64,000 nt of DNA from JBCCGL01 sp039029275. Its GTDB lineage: Bacteria > Pseudomonadota > Gammaproteobacteria > JBCCGL01. Positions 7,788 through 19,000 of this stretch are shown one piece after another (the first letter of the stretch is position 1; each line of letters starts with the position of its first letter). The position numbers and the translations under genes were made by a program. The DNA lies in assembly GCA_039029275.1 (NCBI GenBank), contig JBCCGL010000016.1, forward strand, positions 1 to 64,000, in the 5' to 3' direction. The notes beneath the pieces were generated by a model, which saw only the letters and a program-made list of their open reading frames with translations, ran no database searches and was not told the DNA's origin.

Positions 7788-10700
7788 TCATTGTTGCAGG
7801 TTCAGGACTTCGTTGACAGCCAGAGACAGCATGGCGAAGTCGACAGATTTGCTCGCCTTCATTTCTCCAATTAAACGCGAGTATTTATCAATGTTTTCGT
7901 GCTGAGTTTGCTGCCACGAGTCGACACGTTTACCTGCATCTTTGACGCGTTTTGCACGGGACAACACATCAGCTGTCAACGAACTCTGCCGAGCATGTAA
8001 ATCCGTGCGCAAGCCGGATTTGGCCAGCAGGTGCCAGTGATTGCTGACTTCAAGGCTGGCAATCTGATCGCGCAGCCAGGTCAACTCGAGCACAGATCCG
8101 AGCGCGAAGAACACGCTGGCTACGTCTTCGATTTTCTCCTTTTTCTGCGTAGCGATGTCGACAATATCAAGCGCCGAAGAATAAGGCACAACCATGGCGA
8201 CTCGATTAGCGAGTGCTTTCGGCACTCCGGCGTCGACAAAATACTGCGTGCGCGACGTAAGTGTTTTTTGATTGATTTCGGCTAGCGGTTTGGGCATGCA
8301 CTCGCGAAGCTGTTCGACCCCCGGTTTAAAGTACTCGATCATCGCGGTGATTCCATCGTGAGTGCGGCGGTTTCTCACCAGCCAATGGATGCAGCGCTCG
8401 CTCAGGCCTGCGACCAAAGCAAGCAGCTCGAGCTGAGTGGTGGCGCTGACTTTGTTATCCAGCGCCTCAATGTCGTGCCACAACTCGCGCATGTCGAAGA
8501 TCTCGACACCCGCAACAAACGCGCTGCAGACGTCCGATGAATGCGCACCAATCTGGTCATACATTCGATGAGCGAAGGTCGGCCCCACACGATTGACAAG
8601 TTCGTTAGTCACAACGGTCGCGATAATCTCGCGGCGCAACCGATGTTTAACAATCAATGGCGCAAACTTTTTGCGCAGTGGAGTAGGGAAGTAATCGATC
8701 AAACGTGCCGTTAGAAAATCGTCTTCGGGAAGCGTTGAGTCGACTAATTCATCGAACATTGTCATTTTGCTGTAGGACACCACGACTGCAAGTTCCGGTC
8801 TGACCAGACCTTTCTTGTCTGCCATGCGTTCGGCGATTTCTTCCGCCTCGGGTAAAAACTCGATTTGCGGATTCAATTTACCCGCAGCTTCAAGCGTTTG
8901 CATGAAGCGCGCGTGTTCCTCCAGCAACACTTTGGCGCGTGCATTTTCGATGCTGATCGCTTGTGTTTGGTCGTAGTTGTCCTTAAGAACCAGATCGCCC
9001 ACCTCATCGGTCATATCCGCAAGTAGTTTATTGCGTTGTTTCGAGGTCATGTCGCCCTTATCGACAGCCGCGTTTATCAGAATTTTTATATTGACCTCGT
9101 GGTCTGAGCAGTCGACTCCGGCAGAGTTATCGATCGCATCGGTGTACAGAATACCGCCTTGTTGCGCGTATTCGATGCGGCCAAGTTGAGTCAACCCAAG
9201 ATTGCCGCCCTCGCCAACGACTTTGCAACGCAGTTGCGAACCGTCAACGCGCACGGCATCGTTGGCGCGGTCTCGCACATCTGCGTGGGATTCGGTTTTG
9301 GCTTTGACATAGGTTCCGATGCCGCCGTTCCAGAGTAAGTCAACTGGGGCCTTCAACATGCAGTTGATCAGTTCATTTGGCGGTAATGAATCGCTGTCGA
9401 TGTCGAGCATCTTTTTCACTTGCGGTGTCAGCGATATCGACTTGGCAGACCGGCTGAAAATTCCGCCGCCTTTAGAAATCAGTTTCTTGTCGTAGTCTTC
9501 CCATGTTGAACGCGGCAGTTTAAACATACGATCGCGCTCGACAAAACTCTTGGCCGGGTCCGGGTCAGGATCGAGAAAGATATGCATGTGGTTGAAAGCG
9601 CCAACCAGCTTGAGGTGTTTTGACAAGAGCATGCCATTGCCGAACACGTCGCCACCCATATCACCTATCCCTACAACCGAGATTGGTTGGCTTTGCGTGT
9701 CGATACCGCGTTCGCGGAAGTGTCGCTTGACCGACTCCCATGCCCCGCGTGCCGTGATCCCCATTTTTTTGTGGTCATAGCCAATCGAGCCGCCGGACGC
9801 GAATGCATCACCAAGCCAAAAGTTGTATTCATCCGACACGCTGTTAGCGATGTCAGAAAATGTCGCTGTTCCCTTGTCTGCCGCGACGACCAGATAGGGG
9901 TCGTCGCCGTCGTAACGAACAACCTGCGGTGGCGCGGCAATTTTGTTGTTTACGAGATTATCGGTGAGGTCAAGCAGACCGCGCAGAAAGGTTTTGTAAC
10001 AGTAGACAACCTCGTTCATCATCGCATCGCGGTCGCCGCCAACAGGCGGTTGTTTAACCACAAAACCGCCTTTTGAACCGACCGGCACGATGACCGAGTT
10101 TTTCACCATTTGCGCTTTCATCAAGCCAAGCACTTCGGTACGAAAATCTTCGCGTCGGTCAGACCAGCGCAAGCCACCGCGCGCAACACGCCCGCCGCGT
10201 AAGTGAACACCTTCGGTACGCGGTGAGATCACAAAAATCTCAAACATCGGTCGAGGTAACGGAATTTTATTGATATTCGCCGGGTCAAGTTTGAACGAGA
10301 GATACGGTTTGTTTTCGCCTCGTTCATCGGGTTGATAAAAATTGGTTCGCAGGGTTGATTCGATCAGGTTTAGAAATCCGCGCAGGATGCGGTCTTCGTC
10401 GAGGTTGCTGACCTCATCAAGCATTTCACGAATCGATTTACCGATCTTTTCCTGTTTTGCTTTAGGCAGCGTATTGTCCGGATCAAAACGACCGTGGAAC
10501 AGCTCGACTAACTTTGCTGTGATGTGGGTGTTAGCAGCAAGGGTATCGATCATGTAACTCTGCGAGAATGGCACGCGAATTTGCAGCAGGTATTTGCAAT
10601 AGGCACGCAGCATCACTGTGTCGCGCCAATTGAGGCTGGCACCAATTACCAGTCGGTTGAATCCATCATTTTCGACTTCGCCGCGCCAGATGCGTGCAAA

Positions 10701-12602
10701 TGCATCCTGAAAAATCTCGCCGACGGCGTCGGGATCGATCACGTCACCGAGCGTATGGGTCAGCGTGTATTCGTGCACCCAGACCGGGTCAGTATTCCTG
10801 GGCTGCAACTCGTAGGGATGTGCGCCTTGCACCCGAAGCCCCATGTTCTCAAAAACCGGCAAAATGTCAGACGGGGCGATAAACCCGTCGAGCGAAAACA
10901 GTTTGAAATTAACCGATGCAGTGTCGCCAGTCAGCGGGCGATAGAAATTCATTTCGAGCGTGCCGTTGGTGCGCGAATTCTCAATATGGCGAATGTCAAA
11001 ACATGCTGTTCGTGGCGCGAAGTGATCGCGATAGCTGCTTGGAAAAGCGTCATGATAAGCACTAAAGAAATCGTTTCCCTGCTCTTCGCCAAATTGTTCG
11101 GTCAGTGTTTCACCGAGATTATCTTGCCAGGTTCTTGCGGCTTCGATAATGCGCTGCTCTACTTCACCCAGGTCGAACTCGGTGGGTTTATTGGGATCTG
11201 TATAGATGACGTAGTAGAGTCGCGCGAGGATGGATTCTGAAGAAAACAGGGTATCGAACTCCACGCCGAGCCCGTCCATTGCCTCCGTCAGGATTTCCTG
11301 AATTTTGAGTCGCAACTCACGGCTATAGCGTTCGCGCGGCACAAACACCATGCACGACTGAAACCGCTGGTATTGATCGCTGCGTCCAAACAGTCGAATA
11401 CGCTGGCGTTCTTGGAGATGCAAAATGCCGGTCGCTATCTCTAATACTTCTTCGCCGTTACTCTGGAACAGCGCATCACGCGGATAGGTTTCCAGAATGT
11501 TTGCCATTGCCTTTCCATTGTGCGACTGCGGATCGAGCCCTGCTTGATCGACCACCCAGGCAACTTTTTTCCTGAGCTGTGGTACATCGCTTACGCTCAG
11601 ATTGTATGCGCTCGAGGTAAACAAACCGACGAAACAGCTTCGGCCAGACGGTTTTCCCTTGTCATCGAAATGCTGGACGGTGATTAATTCCATGCGACTC
11701 GGACGGTGCACGGTCGAGGGTGCGTCAGTCTTGTTGACATCGACTAACCAGTCAGCGTCGACGTAGGCTTGATTTTGATACGGAACGATCTGGCGCAGGC
11801 GCTCTGCACTGCAACCGCGCATCAGTCCCAGACTAGAGTTGGTTTTCGGTTTGAGCGTATGCGCTCCCTTGCTCGTTTCGATTTTACTGAATTCACAGTG
11901 GCCAAGAAATGTGAAGTTGTCCTCCGCTAGCCAGTTGAGAAACGTATCCAACTCGCTGATTTCGGCCGCTTTCTTTTTCTTCGATGTGGACGTAAGCGAC
12001 GCGGCGATATCCAACGCCTTGGCGCGCATGTCACGCCAGTCATCGGTAACGCGTTGAACGTCGTCAACAACAGACTCAATCGAGGCTTTCAAATCGGCCA
12101 GTCGCTTTTTGTCTGTCAGCTTGTCGATCTGAAAATGCATGAATGATTCGGCGGTCGAGTCCTTGCGCGAGTCGCCAATCGATTTAATAGTGCCGTTGCC
12201 TGCACGCGAAATTTCGAAGACCGGGTGAATCGTCAGGTGCGTGGTGAAGCCAGCCCGATTCAGGGCAACTGACACTGAGTCGACCAAAAAGGGGCGGTCA
12301 TCTGTGGCGATTTCTACAATCGTGTGGGTCGACTGCCAGCCGTTCTTCTCGAAGTGCGGGTTGTAAACGTGCACATGCGACTGATTCACCTTACGCTGCT
12401 TTGCAAGGCGCCAGTGACTGAGAGCCGCGCCGCGCAAATCGAGAGTATCCAGCGCACGGAGATCCTCTATAGGCACTTTTGCGTAGTAGTCCGTAAGAAA
12501 CACGCGGAGTGAATCGTCGAGCTTGCTCTCGCTGTGACGTGTGGTCTCGTCAACGATTTGTTTAATGATGCTGTGTCGATCTTGGGATTTGGATTTAGAC
12601 AC
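7788..12602 (-). CDS. gdhB: Large (180 kDa class) NAD-specific glutamate dehydrogenase
   Basis: 1604 residues, the size of the L_180 bacterial NAD-GDH family (Pseudomonas GdhB, Streptomyces GDH). It oxidises glutamate to 2-oxoglutarate and ammonia, mainly for catabolism. The catalytic core lies in the centre: the GSKGGFVVK segment near 843 carries the substrate-binding Lys, and the GDMGGDVFGNGM segment near 980 belongs to the dinucleotide-binding region. Long N- and C-terminal regions flank it; the N-terminus includes the ACT-like DDRPFLVDSV stretch near 100. It is a single gene with its own leader region and a hairpin downstream. Nothing is truncated. Confidence 0.96.
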   Translation of the reverse strand: MSKSKSQDRHSIIKQIVDETTRHSESKLDDSLRVFLTDYYAKVPIEDLRALDTLDLRGAALSHWRLAKQRKVNQSHVHVYNPHFEKNGWQSTHTIVEIATDDRPFLVDSVSVALNRAGFTTHLTIHPVFEISRAGNGTIKSIGDSRKDSTAESFMHFQIDKLTDKKRLADLKASIESVVDDVQRVTDDWRDMRAKALDIAASLTSTSKKKKAAEISELDTFLNWLAEDNFTFLGHCEFSKIETSKGAHTLKPKTNSSLGLMRGCSAERLRQIVPYQNQAYVDADWLVDVNKTDAPSTVHRPSRMELITVQHFDDKGKPSGRSCFVGLFTSSAYNLSVSDVPQLRKKVAWVVDQAGLDPQSHNGKAMANILETYPRDALFQSNGEEVLEIATGILHLQERQRIRLFGRSDQYQRFQSCMVFVPRERYSRELRLKIQEILTEAMDGLGVEFDTLFSSESILARLYYVIYTDPNKPTEFDLGEVEQRIIEAARTWQDNLGETLTEQFGEEQGNDFFSAYHDAFPSSYRDHFAPRTACFDIRHIENSRTNGTLEMNFYRPLTGDTASVNFKLFSLDGFIAPSDILPVFENMGLRVQGAHPYELQPRNTDPVWVHEYTLTHTLGDVIDPDAVGEIFQDAFARIWRGEVENDGFNRLVIGASLNWRDTVMLRAYCKYLLQIRVPFSQSYMIDTLAANTHITAKLVELFHGRFDPDNTLPKAKQEKIGKSIREMLDEVSNLDEDRILRGFLNLIESTLRTNFYQPDERGENKPYLSFKLDPANINKIPLPRPMFEIFVISPRTEGVHLRGGRVARGGLRWSDRREDFRTEVLGLMKAQMVKNSVIVPVGSKGGFVVKQPPVGGDRDAMMNEVVYCYKTFLRGLLDLTDNLVNNKIAAPPQVVRYDGDDPYLVVAADKGTATFSDIANSVSDEYNFWLGDAFASGGSIGYDHKKMGITARGAWESVKRHFRERGIDTQSQPISVVGIGDMGGDVFGNGMLLSKHLKLVGAFNHMHIFLDPDPDPAKSFVERDRMFKLPRSTWEDYDKKLISKGGGIFSRSAKSISLTPQVKKMLDIDSDSLPPNELINCMLKAPVDLLWNGGIGTYVKAKTESHADVRDRANDAVRVDGSQLRCKVVGEGGNLGLTQLGRIEYAQQGGILYTDAIDNSAGVDCSDHEVNIKILINAAVDKGDMTSKQRNKLLADMTDEVGDLVLKDNYDQTQAISIENARAKVLLEEHARFMQTLEAAGKLNPQIEFLPEAEEIAERMADKKGLVRPELAVVVSYSKMTMFDELVDSTLPEDDFLTARLIDYFPTPLRKKFAPLIVKHRLRREIIATVVTNELVNRVGPTFAHRMYDQIGAHSSDVCSAFVAGVEIFDMRELWHDIEALDNKVSATTQLELLALVAGLSERCIHWLVRNRRTHDGITAMIEYFKPGVEQLRECMPKPLAEINQKTLTSRTQYFVDAGVPKALANRVAMVVPYSSALDIVDIATQKKEKIEDVASVFFALGSVLELTWLRDQIASLEVSNHWHLLAKSGLRTDLHARQSSLTADVLSRAKRVKDAGKRVDSWQQTQHENIDKYSRLIGEMKASKSVDFAMLSLAVNEVLNLQQ

Positions 12603-13020
12603 TGTAAGTCCTCGGTCTACGATAGGCGGCGTTTGTACTGTGAGTGACGGGCAATAAGTTATGTCGGTAAACCATCTTGAATAGCATAGTTTTCAGCTTA
12701 TGCAGATGATAAATATTCGAAATTGTTCTTTCCGAACAGATGGTTATGCTGAGAGAGTGGTCAACCGTATCACATGCGGCAAGCAAATTATTGAGATTGT
12801 GAGCATTTTTCACACCAAACCGTTAGGTAGTTACGACATTAATGACAAAATGGTCGTTCACAGGTTCAAAAACGCTAGTCCAAATGAAGCGATGACGGTA
12901 TCCTCGCGCCTCTGGCAAAACGGCGACCTTTTCCGCCACGCGGCGCAGGTTTTTCCTGACGCGCGATCCAGCAGAATTTAAAACAGTTGTGCCCTCTGGG
13001 GCATGGGAGTTGAGTAGCAT
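12603..13020. other. 418-bp intergenic region between divergent gdhB and glyA
   Basis: It must contain the promoters of both genes. The gdhB-proximal half is AT-richer, and the part from about 12880 to 12980 is GC-rich with several short complementary segments that could fold. I looked for a glycine or tetrahydrofolate riboswitch in front of glyA and did not find a convincing consensus. No supported small gene is present. Confidence 0.6.
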
Positions 13021-14274
13021 ATGTTTAGCAAAAGTGACCAGATAGCCGGGTTCGACGATGAGCTATGGGCAGCCCTGCAGGATGAAGATAAGCGACAGGA
13101 AGATCACGTCGAACTGATCGCCTCAGAAAACTACACCAGCCTGCGCGTGATGCAGGCGCAGGGTTCGCAGATGACCAACAAGTACGCCGAGGGCTATCCG
13201 GCCAAGCGGTACTACGGCGGTTGCGAGCACGTGGACGTCGCCGAGGCACTGGCAATCGAGCGCGCCTGCGAATTGTTTGGTGCGGCCTTCGCCAACGTAC
13301 AACCGCACTCGGGCTCGCAAGCCAACGCCGCTGTTTACGGCGCGCTGGTTAAACCCGGCGACACCATCCTGGGCATGAGTCTGGCGCACGGCGGGCATTT
13401 GACCCACGGTGCCTCGGTTAACTTCTCCGGCAAAATTTACAACGCGATCCAGTATGGATTAAACGAGGAAACCGGCGAGATCGATTACGATGAAGTTGAG
13501 CGTTTGGCGAATGAGCACAAGCCACAGATGATCGTTGCGGGCTTTTCGGCTTATTCACAAATCGTCGACTGGCAGCGATTTCGTGACATCGCCGACGCGG
13601 TTGGCGCGGTGTTTTTTGTAGATATGGCGCACGTAGCGGGTCTTGTCGCAACCGGACATTACCCGAACCCAGTGCCGATCGCCGACGTATGCACCACAAC
13701 CACACATAAAACCCTACGTGGTCCGCGCGGAGGTCTGATTGTCGCGCGCGAAAACGAAGAAATCACCAAAAAGCTGAACTCGATGGTTTTCCCGGGCATG
13801 CAAGGTGGCCCGCTGATGCACGTAATTGCAGCTAAAGCGGTCGCATTTAAAGAAGCACTGCAACCGGGATTCAAGGATTATCAAGAACAAGTGATAATCA
13901 ACGCCAACGCTATGGCCGAGGTGTTCATTGAGCGCGGATTCAAGATTGTGTCCGGCGGTACGAAAAACCATCTCTTCCTGCTCGACATGATCGAGCAGGG
14001 GATCACCGGAAAAGATGCAGACGCGGCTCTGGGTCGCGCCCACATAACGGTGAACAAAAACAGCGTTCCGAACGATCCGCAATCTCCGTTTGTCACCAGC
14101 GGCTTGCGAATCGGCTCACCGGCGATGACAACTCGCGGCTTCAAAGAAGACGAAGCACGGCAGCTGACGCACTGGATCTGCGATGTTTTGGCGAACATCA
14201 ACGACGAATCAGTGATCGAGGAAGTGCGTGGAAAAGTATCTGAGTTATGCGGCCGTTTTCCGGTGTATAAGTAA
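13021..14274 (+). CDS. glyA: Serine hydroxymethyltransferase
   Basis: PLP enzyme that interconverts serine plus tetrahydrofolate with glycine plus 5,10-methylene-THF. The 417-residue length equals that of E. coli GlyA. Visible family motifs are the N-terminal ELIASENYTS segment, HGGHLTHG near 125, and TTTHKTLRGPRGG with the PLP-binding Lys near residue 230. It lies just upstream of the sarcosine oxidase operon on the same strand. In many methylated-amine degraders a glyA copy accompanies sox genes, because sarcosine oxidase yields glycine and methylene-THF. A second housekeeping glyA could exist elsewhere; this copy may be the catabolic one (inference). Confidence 0.97.
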   Translation: MFSKSDQIAGFDDELWAALQDEDKRQEDHVELIASENYTSLRVMQAQGSQMTNKYAEGYPAKRYYGGCEHVDVAEALAIERACELFGAAFANVQPHSGSQANAAVYGALVKPGDTILGMSLAHGGHLTHGASVNFSGKIYNAIQYGLNEETGEIDYDEVERLANEHKPQMIVAGFSAYSQIVDWQRFRDIADAVGAVFFVDMAHVAGLVATGHYPNPVPIADVCTTTTHKTLRGPRGGLIVARENEEITKKLNSMVFPGMQGGPLMHVIAAKAVAFKEALQPGFKDYQEQVIINANAMAEVFIERGFKIVSGGTKNHLFLLDMIEQGITGKDADAALGRAHITVNKNSVPNDPQSPFVTSGLRIGSPAMTTRGFKEDEARQLTHWICDVLANINDESVIEEVRGKVSELCGRFPVYK

Positions 14275-14307
14275 CGATACTTAGCAGAGAACGCTGCTAC
14301 AACCGCA

Positions 14308-14360
14308 GCCGACCGGAGTCGGCAACTAAAAGAGGAACGCCGGCTCTCGCAGTCGGCGTT
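14308..14360 (+). terminator. Two hairpins between glyA and soxB
   Basis: The first is GCCGAC/GTCGGC with a 4-base loop (14308-14323). The second is AACGCCG/CGGCGTT (14336-14360), followed by a short T-rich stretch ending in TTTT. The second resembles a Rho-independent terminator, so glyA and sox may be separate transcripts or be linked by partial read-through. Confidence 0.5.
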
Positions 14361-14413
14361 TCGCTGTTTTAAGTGGTGCCGAAATCGACGCCGGCGAGAT
14401 CGGCGTATAACAA

Positions 14414-15685
14414 ATGCGAACGAGTGTTAGTGACATGACCAAATACTCTATTTTCAGCTTGCTGCGAAACGCCGTGAGCTACAACGAAAACTGGCAGGCC
14501 GCGTGGCGCAGTCCTGAGCCCAAAGCTGAGTACGATGTCATCGTTGTCGGCGGTGGCGGGCACGGTCTGGCAACCGCGTACTACCTCGCCAAGGAACACG
14601 GCATTACTAATGTGGCGGTTCTGGAAAAAGGGTGGATCGGCGGCGGAAATACCGGACGCAACACAACCATCGTGCGCTCGAATTACCTTTGGGACGAAGC
14701 CGCGCTTCTGTATGAAAAATCCATGAAGCTGTGGGAAGGTCTCTCGCAGGAACTCAACTATAACGTCATGTTTAGCCAGCGCGGTGTGTTCAATCTCGGC
14801 CACAATCTGCAGGACATGCGTGATATTCATCGACGCGTTAACGCTAATCGCTTGAATGGTGTCGACGGCGTAGTCATGTCGCCAGATGAGATCAAAGCCA
14901 AGGTGCCGTGCATCGACATCACAAGCAAGCCCCGTTACCCGGTTCTGGGCGCATCATTCCAGCCGCGCGGCGGTGTGGCGCGGCACGATGCGGTGGCCTG
15001 GGGCTATGCGCGCGGAGCGGATGCTGCTGGTGTGGATATCATTCAAAACTGTGAAGTGACGGGCATCCGGCGTGAGGACGGTGCTGTCACCGGGGTTGAA
15101 ACCTCGCGCGGGTTTATCGGCGCCAAAAAAGTCGCTGTGGTTGTCGCGGGTCACAGCGGCGTGCTGGCTGAAATGGCCGGTATTCGTCTGCCACTGGAGT
15201 CACACCCACTGCAAGCCTTTGTGTCTGAGCCGCTCAAGCCAATGTTCGACACAGTTGTCATGTCCAACGCGGTTCACGGGTATATGAGTCAGTCTGACAA
15301 GGGCGAACTGGTCATAGGCGCGGGTATCGACAGTTACAACGGTTATGGTCAACGCGGCAGTTTCACCACTATCGAACACACCATGGCGGCGCTAATGGAA
15401 TTGTTCCCCATCGTGTCGCGCGTGCGCATGTTGCGCCAGTGGGGCGGCATTGTGGATACCTGCCCGGATGCGTGCCCGATTATCGGCAAGATGCCGGTGA
15501 AAGGTCTTTACATGAACTGCGGATGGGGCACTGGTGGGTTCAAGGCAACTCCGGGTTCCGGGTGGGTCTTCGCCCACACCGTCGCGCAGGATGAGCCGCA
15601 CGAATTGAACGCCGCGTTTTCGCTAGAGCGGTTTATCAGCGGCGCACTAATTGATGAGCACGGCGCAGCTGGCGTAGCTCACTAA
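14414..15685 (+). CDS. soxB: Sarcosine oxidase subunit beta
   Basis: 423 residues. FAD-binding amine oxidase subunit of the heterotetrameric enzyme SoxABGD, which oxidises sarcosine to glycine, H2O2 and a C1 unit handed to tetrahydrofolate. The dinucleotide-binding motif VVGGGGHGLATAYYL is near 40-54, followed by GWIGGGNTGRNTT near 75, where the covalent FMN-binding His of the family is expected further along. The C-terminus has the conserved CGWGTGGFKATPGSG segment. A second in-frame Met at 14435 is an equally plausible start. First gene of soxBDAG, 15 bases before soxD. Confidence 0.95.
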   Translation: MRTSVSDMTKYSIFSLLRNAVSYNENWQAAWRSPEPKAEYDVIVVGGGGHGLATAYYLAKEHGITNVAVLEKGWIGGGNTGRNTTIVRSNYLWDEAALLYEKSMKLWEGLSQELNYNVMFSQRGVFNLGHNLQDMRDIHRRVNANRLNGVDGVVMSPDEIKAKVPCIDITSKPRYPVLGASFQPRGGVARHDAVAWGYARGADAAGVDIIQNCEVTGIRREDGAVTGVETSRGFIGAKKVAVVVAGHSGVLAEMAGIRLPLESHPLQAFVSEPLKPMFDTVVMSNAVHGYMSQSDKGELVIGAGIDSYNGYGQRGSFTTIEHTMAALMELFPIVSRVRMLRQWGGIVDTCPDACPIIGKMPVKGLYMNCGWGTGGFKATPGSGWVFAHTVAQDEPHELNAAFSLERFISGALIDEHGAAGVAH

Positions 15686-15700
15686 GACGAGGTCATTACT

Positions 15701-16000
15701 ATGCTTTTAATAACCTGTCCTTATTGCGGGGATTCGCGTGACGAATCTGATTTTACCTACGGTGGCGAGGCGCATATTAAACGTCCGCTCGATCCCGATG
15801 CCTTAACTGATCAGGAGTGGGCGGATTACCTGTTTATGCGTACGAATACCAAAGGCTATTTCCGAGAAATGTGGAATTGCTCCTCTGGCTGCCGGCGTTG
15901 GTTTAACGCTGAACGCAACACTGTAACAAACCACTTCAGATCTTTTTATCGCATAGGTGAGCAACCTCCAGTTCCAGACACAGAGGTTAACAATGGTTGA
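15701..16000 (+). CDS. soxD: Sarcosine oxidase subunit delta
   Basis: 99 residues. Small zinc-binding subunit of heterotetrameric sarcosine oxidase. The N-terminal CPYCG motif and a later Cys-x-x-x-Cys-rich stretch (WNCSSGCRRWFN near 62-73) supply the metal ligands seen in this family. Its stop codon overlaps the soxA start by eight bases, indicating translational coupling. Confidence 0.94.
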   Translation: MLLITCPYCGDSRDESDFTYGGEAHIKRPLDPDALTDQEWADYLFMRTNTKGYFREMWNCSSGCRRWFNAERNTVTNHFRSFYRIGEQPPVPDTEVNNG

Positions 16001-19000
16001 TCGACGTCTTCCCGGTGGCGGCAGAATAGACCGCAGCAAGCCACTTCGCTTTACCTTCAATGGCAAAGAGCTGACTGGCTACGAGGGCGACACGCTGGCC
16101 TCAGCGCTGCTGGCCAACGGCGTTAACATCGTTGGACGGAGTTTTAAGTACCATCGCCCGCGCGGCATTGTCGGAGCGGGAGCCGAAGAGCCCAACGCGC
16201 TTTTGCAAATCGGAACAGGTGCCAGCACCATTCCCAATCTGCGAGCTACGCAGGTCGAGCTTTACGAGGGCATGGTCGCTCGAAACGTTAACGGATGGCC
16301 GAGCGTCGAGTTCGATGCGATGGCTGTCTTGGGTTTTTTCTCACGCGCATTGGCGGCAGGGTTTTACTACAAAACCTTTATGTGGCCGGCGTCGAAGTGG
16401 CCGCTTTACGAGCACTTTATTCGCAAGTCTGCGGGTTGGGGCGTTGTCCCGGACGGCCCTGATCCACATCACTACGAGCACCACAATGCGCATTGCGATG
16501 TGTTGATCACCGGGGCCGGACCGGCGGGTATTGCGGCAGCATTGGCTGCCGGTCGAAGCGGTGCACGCGTCATTTTGTGCGACGAGCAAAATGAACTGGG
16601 GGGCCAATTGCTCAGTAGCACCGCTCAGATCGACGGTAAGTCTGCAGCACATTGGCTGCAAGGTGCGCTTGCCGAATTGGAGGAAATGCCCGAAGTGACG
16701 TTGTTATCTCGCGCCACAGCTTTTGGTCATTACGATCACAATTTCGTTGGCATTTTGGTGCGCGAGGCCGACCATCTGGGTGACTCGCTTGAGCACGGCA
16801 CGATTCGCGAGCGCGTCTGGCGGGTTCGTGCGAAACACGTTATTCACGCGCAAGGTGCGTTCGAGCGTGCGCTGGTATTCTGCAATAACGACCGCCCCGG
16901 CATAATGACCGCGTCAGCCGTCTCGACTTACATCAACCGCTACGCGGTAAAACCGGGCGACACGGCGGTTGTATTCACCAACAACGACAGCAGCTACCAA
17001 ACGGCGTTTGACCTGCACGCGGCGGGATCCAGTGTAGTTCTGGTTGATTCGCGCAGCAGCGGTGCGGAGTTGGGCGAGCTGACCGATACGGCGAATCAAA
17101 AAGGCATTGAAATTCTTGCCGGGCACGTGATCGTCGACACAAGCGGGCGCAAACGCGTTAACCGCGTCAAGGTCATGCAGATGGCAGAAAATGGCAAAGA
17201 CGTGATCGGTCATGCACGCATGATCGACATCGATCTGGTTGCCATGTCGGGCGGTTGGAGTCCCGCCGTACATTTGCATTCGCACTCCGGCGGCAAAAAC
17301 GATTGGGACGACGCAAAGGCGTGTTTTGTGCCGGGAGCGAGCAACCAAAACTCGACTGCCGTCGGCGCCAATAATGGCATCTTTGGCCTCGCGGAGTGCC
17401 TTCAGGATGGTTTAGCTGCCGGAGCCAAAGCCGCGTCCGAGTGTGGTTTTAAGGCCGAGGCCGGCTATTCGCCCACTGTTAGCGCGGTCGAATCAAGCGC
17501 GATTACGCCGCTGTGGCGCGTGCCGTCAGAGCAAAGCGTTGAACGCGCGCCCAAAGCATTTGTCGATTTTCAGAATGACACCGGCGCTTCCGACATTACA
17601 CTCGCGGTGCGCGAAGGCTACAGGTCCGTTGAGCACGTCAAGCGCTATACCGCGCTGGGTTTTGGCACAGAGCAGGGCAAACTCGGCAATATCAACGGTA
17701 TGGCGATCCTCGCAGAGACTTTGGGTGCCAGCATTCCGGAAACCGGTACCACGACATTCCGACCTGCGTATACTCCGGTTACGTTTGGCGCGGGTGCCGG
17801 ACGCGAGATTGGCGGTAAGCTGTTCGAACCGGTGCGTACCACGGCGATGCATACCTGGCATGAGGCTCAGCACGCGAAGTTCGAAATTGTGGGTCAGTGG
17901 CACCGACCCTGGTACTACCCCAAACCGGGTGAAGACATGCACCGCGCCGTCAATCGCGAGTGCCGAGCTGTTCGCGACCATTGCGGCGTGCTCGACGCCA
18001 GCACCCTTGGGAAGATCGACATTCAAGGTCCGGACGCCGCCGAGTTTCTTAATCGAATTTATTCGAACGCGTGGCTCAAGCTGAAAGTTGGCTACTGTCG
18101 CTACGGCCTGATGCTGGGTGAGGACGGTATGGTAATGGATGATGGCGTAACCGCTCGTCTCGGGGAAAATCACTTCCACATGACGACCACTACCGGCGGC
18201 GCCGCGCGTGTTCTCGGTTGGATGGAGCTATGGCTGCAAACTGAATGGCCGGAAATGCAGGTGCATTTCACTTCAACCACAGATCACTGGTCAACTATCG
18301 CGGTCGCCGGACCAAAAAGCCGCACCGTGCTGGAAAGCCTGTGTGACGACATCGATTTCTCTGACGATGCATTTCCGTTCATGACGTTTCGCGAGGGCAC
18401 AATTGCCGGTTTGCCGGTACGCGTATTCCGAATCTCGTTTACCGGTGAAATGTCGTACGAAATAAACGTTCAAGCGAACTATGGGCAGGCCATTTGGGAC
18501 GCGGTATGGGAGGCCGGGCAACCGCACGGCATCACGCCATATGGCACAGAGACGATGCACGTGTTGCGCGCCGAGAAAGGCTTCATCATAGTCGGTCAGG
18601 ATACAGACGGGTCGGTAACGCCTGTCGATCTCGGCATGCAGTGGGCGATGAAGGACAGCGCTGACTACATTGGCCGACGCTCGCTTTTGCGAACCGACTG
18701 CGTGCGTGAGAATCGCAAGCAGTTGGTTGGCCTGCGCACACTCAACCCCAACGCTGTGCTGCCGGAAGGCGCACAGTTAGTCGATGATCCGTCGTTGCCG
18801 ACACCTGTACCGATGATTGGCCATGTGACATCAAGCTACTTCAGCGCCAACCTTGGTCACTCGATCGCGATGGCACTGGTTAAGGGCGGGCACTCGCGAA
18901 TGGGCGACATCATCAAGGCACCGCTTGCGGATGGAACCGTGGTCGAGGCAGAGATATGCAGCCCAATTTTCTTTGACCCGAAAAATGAACGGCAAAAACC

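Noticed and set aside
10524..11240. 238-residue antisense frame opposite gdhB
   Set aside because: Shadow of the large dehydrogenase gene, without start signals or domain features.
12796..12816. CRP-like site (TGTGAGCATTTTTCACA) between gdhB and glyA
   Set aside because: The spacing between half-sites is seven instead of six bases, and no other support exists.
12880..13020. Possible glycine riboswitch upstream of glyA (a CTCTGGCAAAACGG stretch resembles the end of the glycine aptamer)
   Set aside because: The other conserved half (the GGAGAG and CCGAAGG segments) is not present at the right distance, and the match is too short to support a call.
17526..18179. 217-residue antisense frame opposite soxA
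   Set aside because: Shadow frame; soxA covers the region completely.
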